A stretch of 64,000 nucleotides of DNA from Isoperla grammatica (taxonomy: Eukaryota > Arthropoda > Insecta > Plecoptera > Perlodidae). Every line of letters begins with the position of its first letter. Within the stretch, counting starts at the first letter, position 1. The notes beneath the pieces are model-generated. The model saw only the letters and a program-made list of their open reading frames with translations, had not been told where the DNA came from and did no database searches. Position numbers and translations under genes: made by a program. This document shows, in pieces, positions 61,601-64,000 of this stretch. The stretch covers positions 40,895,353-40,959,352 of the forward strand of contig OX246747.1 of NCBI GenBank assembly GCA_945910005.1. The letters run 5' to 3'.

Positions 61601-64000
61601 ACTTTGCAAGACAGATAGAATAATGTTGCCTGCACGGGTATCATTACAGTTTTGAACATATTAAACTACACTGTGAAAGAAATAAGAATGTATGATGGGA
61701 GACTGTAAGAAAGAGACCATAGCAAGAGACCTCCAGTGAAGAAGAGCGGGCTGGGAGGACGTGGACGTGGAAGTGACAACAATGAATGTGGTTGCGCCAC
61801 ATCGCGGACGACAAGCGTTACCTTGACCACGGTCTCCATGGTGTAGTGGCTCTTGGCAGCGGACGCCCTCACAGCGTCTATCACCTCCTGCGCCTGTTGC
61901 TCAGCCCCGTAGCGGACGCTCAGGTGAGAGAGACCGCGGGACTCCAGCTCGCCGGTAGCCTCGAGCAGGGCCGGTATTAACACCGGGAGGTGGGGGCGTA
62001 GCAGGGTCCCCGCAGCGGCAGTCAGCTTGGACATGGTCTCCAGGCTGTGAAGGACAATCAGTCATTACACCTTGACATTATATCAACACAGGGAGGTGGG
62101 GGCGCAGCAGCAGCGGCAGTCAGCTTGGACATGGTCTCCAGGCTGTGAAGGACAATCAGTCATTACACCTTGACATTATATCAACACAGGGAGGTGGGGG
62201 CGCAGCAGCAGCGGCAGTCAGCTTGGACATGGTCTCCAGGCTGTGAAGGACAATCAGTCATTACACCTTGACATTATATCAACACAGGGAGGTGGGGGCG
62301 CAGCAGCAGCGGCAGTCAGCTTGGACATGGTCTCCAGGCTGTGAAGGACAATCAGTCATTACACCTTGACATTATATCAACACAGGGAGGTGGGGGCGCA
62401 GCAGCAGCGGCAGTCAGCTTGGACATGGTCTCCAGGCTGTGAAGGACAATCAGTCATTACACCTTGACATTATATCAACACAGGGAGGTGGGGGCGTAGC
62501 AGCAGCGGCAGTCAGCTTGGACATGGTCTCCAGGCTGTGAAGGACAATCAGTCATTACACCTTGACATTATATCAACACAGGGAGGTGGGGACGTAGCAG
62601 CAGCGGCAGTCAGCTTGGACATGGTCTCCAGGCTGTGAAGGACAATCAGTCATTACACCTTGACATTATATCAACACAGGGAGGTGGGGACGTAGCAGGG
62701 TCCCAGCAGCAGCAGTCAGCTTGGACATGGTCTCCAGGCTGTGAAGGACAATCAGTCATTACAGCTAGACATTATATCAACACAGGGAGGTGGGGACGTA
62801 GCAGCAGCGGCAGTCAGCTTGGACATGGTCTCCAGGCTGTGAAGGACAATCAGTCCTTACACCTTGACATTATATCAACACAGGGAGGTGGGGACGTAGC
62901 AGCAGCGGCAGTCAGCTTGGACATGGTCTCCAGGCTGTAACACCATCAGTCATTACAGCTAGACATTATATCAACACCGGGAGGTGGGGGCGTAGCAGCA
63001 GCGGCAGTCAGCTTGGACATGGTCTCCAGGCTGTGAAGGACAATCAGTCATTACACCTTGACATTATATCAACACAGGGAGGTGGGGACGTAGCAGCAGC
63101 GGCAGTCAGCTTGGACATGGTCTCCAGGCTGTAACACCATCAGTCATTACAGCTAGACATTATATCAACACAGGGAGGTGGGGACGTAGCAGCAGCGGCA
63201 GTCAGCTTGGACATGGTCTCCAGGCTGTGACGGACAATCAGTCATTACACCTTGACATTATATCAACACAGGGAGGTGGGGGCGTAGCAGCAGCGGCAGT
63301 CAGCTTGGACATGGTCTCCAGGCTGTGACGGACAATCAGTCATTACAGCTAGACATTATATCAACACAGGGAGGTGGGGACGTAGCAGCAGCGGCAGTCA
63401 GCTTGGACATGGTCTCCAGGCTGTGACGGACAATCAGTCGTTACACCTTGACATTATATCAACACAGGGAGGTGGGGACGTAGCAGCAGCGGCAGTCAGC
63501 TTGGACATGGTCTCCAGGCTGATAAGACAATCAGTCGTTACACCTTGACATTATATCAACACAGGGAGGTGGGGACGTAGCAGGGTCCCCGCAGCGGCAG
63601 TCAGCTTGGACATGGTCTCCAGGCTGTGAAGGACAATCAGTCGTTACACCTTGACATTATATCAACACAGGGAGGTGGGGGCGCAGCAGCAGCGGCAGTC
63701 AGCTTGGACATGGTCTCCAGGCTGTGAAGGACAATCAGTCGTTACACCTTGACATTATATCAACACAGGGAGGTGGGGACGCAGCAGCAGCGGCAGTCAG
63801 CTTGGACAAGGTCTCCAGGCTGTGAAGGACAATCAGTCGTTACACCTTGACATTATATCAACACAGGGAGGTGGGGACGCAGCAGCAGCGGCAGTCAGCT
63901 TGGACATGGTCTCCAGGCTGTGAAGGACAATCAGTCGTTACACCTTGACATTATATCAACACAGGGAGGTGGGGACGCAGCAGCAGCGGCAGTCAGCTTG
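52645..64000 (-). CDS. ECPAS: Proteasome adaptor ECM29, C-terminal part (10 exons, 5' end beyond window)
   Basis: HEAT-repeat adaptor that binds 26S proteasomes, stabilises or disassembles them, and links them to membranes and motors. Minus-strand exons 62044-61822, 61062-60906, 60231-60077, 59720-59585, 58607-58465, 58392-58229, 54764-54581, 54151-54013, 53759-53550 and 52847-52645 join with consistent phases to 570 aa ending at the stop; the human protein is about 1845 aa. Diagnostic stretches are VLAELVPRVLDLMKSSVGLG, LQPYSGKIMNALVNGLTDRN, IGHLVVTAKESSLERLFNKL and VWEEVWQEVTSGTE. Each matches the conserved ECM29 C-terminal region in order. Four exon borders are flanked by tandem copies of themselves. 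The coding sequence seems intact despite this; I chose the copy of each duplicated edge that joins the rest of its exon. Confidence 0.95.
53041..53549. repeat. Minisatellite (82 bp x 6) carrying an ECM29 splice donor
   Basis: Each unit holds a minus-strand copy of the last roughly 30 nt of the exon ending at 53550 and its donor (CTCCCTGG|GTACGTTACG) followed by intron sequence. Units are 79-82 bp and differ slightly, some lacking GAA of the GGGAGAAGG stretch. Confidence 0.95.
54165..54262. repeat. Tandem duplication, ~47 bp x 2, near an exon
   Basis: CGCTCTCAAGCAGGCGCGAC then GATAGACGTGGTGTA occurs twice, starting about 15 bp from the acceptor of the ECM29 exon beginning at 54151. It does not include the junction. 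Confidence 0.9.
54832..55360 (-). mobile_element. SINE family A inside a ~90-bp direct duplication
   Basis: A SINE without its tRNA head (54903-55272, minus strand) is flanked by two copies of a roughly 90-bp sequence (CACCTCGTTAATTCAAACTA ... TATTTCTTTT) at 54832-54918 and 55272-55361. The flanking sequence resembles the end of the pogo-like MITE seen at 61391. Confidence 0.85.
55365..58228. repeat. Large minisatellite (83 bp x ~35) carrying an ECM29 splice donor
   Basis: On the minus strand each unit reads TGTTGCACGCGCTCGCCACT then CTCTGCTCCAGCTGCAA|GTACGT and about 45 bp of intron. It thus repeats the last roughly 38 nt of the exon ending at 58229 together with its donor. There are about 35 units over 2.9 kb with scattered substitutions and a few 2-4 bp deletions. 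It accounts for most of the 3.4-kb intron between 58229 and 54764. Confidence 0.98.
58700..59396. mobile_element. PIF/Harbinger-like MITE with TTA target duplication
   Basis: The left end is GGGTGTGTTCCAATG and the right end is the complement of GAGTGTGTTCCAATG, flanked by TTA at 58697-58699 and 59397-59399. Subterminal CTAGCCACTA repeats lie near both ends, with a CTAGGC-rich core at 58998-59105. It is 697 bp, has no transposase, and lies in an ECM29 intron. Confidence 0.85.
59428..59505. repeat. (GAAA)n purine tract
   Basis: Imperfect GAAA/AAAG microsatellite directly right of the MITE. Confidence 0.9.
60240..60905. other. ECM29 intron, nothing else seen
   Basis: Unique-looking AT-rich intron sequence between two ECM29 exons; no extra exon or mobile element recognised. 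Confidence 0.4.
60977..61218. repeat. Duplication (121 bp x 2) of an ECM29 exon 5' part and acceptor
   Basis: The first copy is the 5' part of the exon at 61062-60906 plus its upstream intron. The second, at 61098-61218, repeats about 86 nt of the exon (CLPHLDAGVLAELVPR...SSVGLG), the acceptor CCGCAG and the flank. Only the copy next to 60976 continues into the rest of the exon. Confidence 0.95.
61391..61578. mobile_element. pogo/Tigger-like MITE with TA duplication
   Basis: The left end is CAGTAGTCCCTCGTTAATTC and the right end GGGGGATTACTG, flanked by TA on both sides. CAGTxGTCCCTCGTTAATTC-type termini are common in pogo-class Tc1/mariner elements. It is 188 bp, non-coding. Confidence 0.8.
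62045..64000. repeat. Minisatellite (98 bp x >=20) carrying an ECM29 splice acceptor
   Basis: On the minus strand each unit contains the acceptor TTCACAG|CCTGGAGACC, then ATGTCCAAGCTGACTGCCGC, a shortened exon piece with CCCCCACCTCCC, and intron text GTTGATATAATGTCAAGG. It repeats the 5' edge of the exon at 62044-61822. About 20 copies run off the window end. Some units retain the longer GCAGGGTCCC form seen in the real exon. Confidence 0.97.

Overview
This is a nuclear segment from an invertebrate animal. The genes have GT/AG introns of about 70 bp to 14 kb and no operon structure. There are many tRNA-derived SINEs, short inverted-repeat DNA transposons and minisatellites. The Rab7 C-terminus (FPDQI...CSC) and the ninjurin and CYP4-like proteins look protostome-like, but I cannot fix the phylum from sequence alone.

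Layout. 1-3180: AT-rich flank with no supported gene. 3610-5427 (-): complete three-exon Rab7 (206 aa), with a SINE just downstream. 7433-10487 (-): complete six-exon clan-4 cytochrome P450 (504 aa). 11491-12435: inverted, broken copy of the last two exons and 3' flank of that P450. 14761-31449 (-): five-exon gene for a secreted, prohormone-like protein of 264 aa that I do not recognise; its first intron of about 14 kb is full of tandem arrays. 31450-49150: gene-free, holding two transposon relics with clear target-site duplications, several SINEs and at least six large minisatellites. 49290-50851 (+): complete three-exon ninjurin (171 aa) with an Ac-like hAT MITE in intron 1. 52645-64000 (-): the last ten exons (570 aa) of the proteasome adaptor ECM29; the 5' part lies beyond the window.

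The genes have no obvious common pathway. Rab7 (late endosome), ECM29 (proteasome adaptor), ninjurin (plasma-membrane adhesion and rupture), a P450 and a secreted protein are ordinary neighbours.

The most unusual feature is the tandem repeats. More than twenty minisatellites occupy very roughly a fifth of the window. At least six of them are built from an exon-intron junction of the gene they sit in: each repeat unit carries a copy of a real splice donor or acceptor plus a few to about 80 nt of the exon. In ECM29 this happened at four junctions, one expanded to about 35 units of 83 bp and one to at least 20 units of 98 bp. The P450 and the secreted-protein gene show the same thing. This leaves long rows of decoy splice sites next to functional exons.
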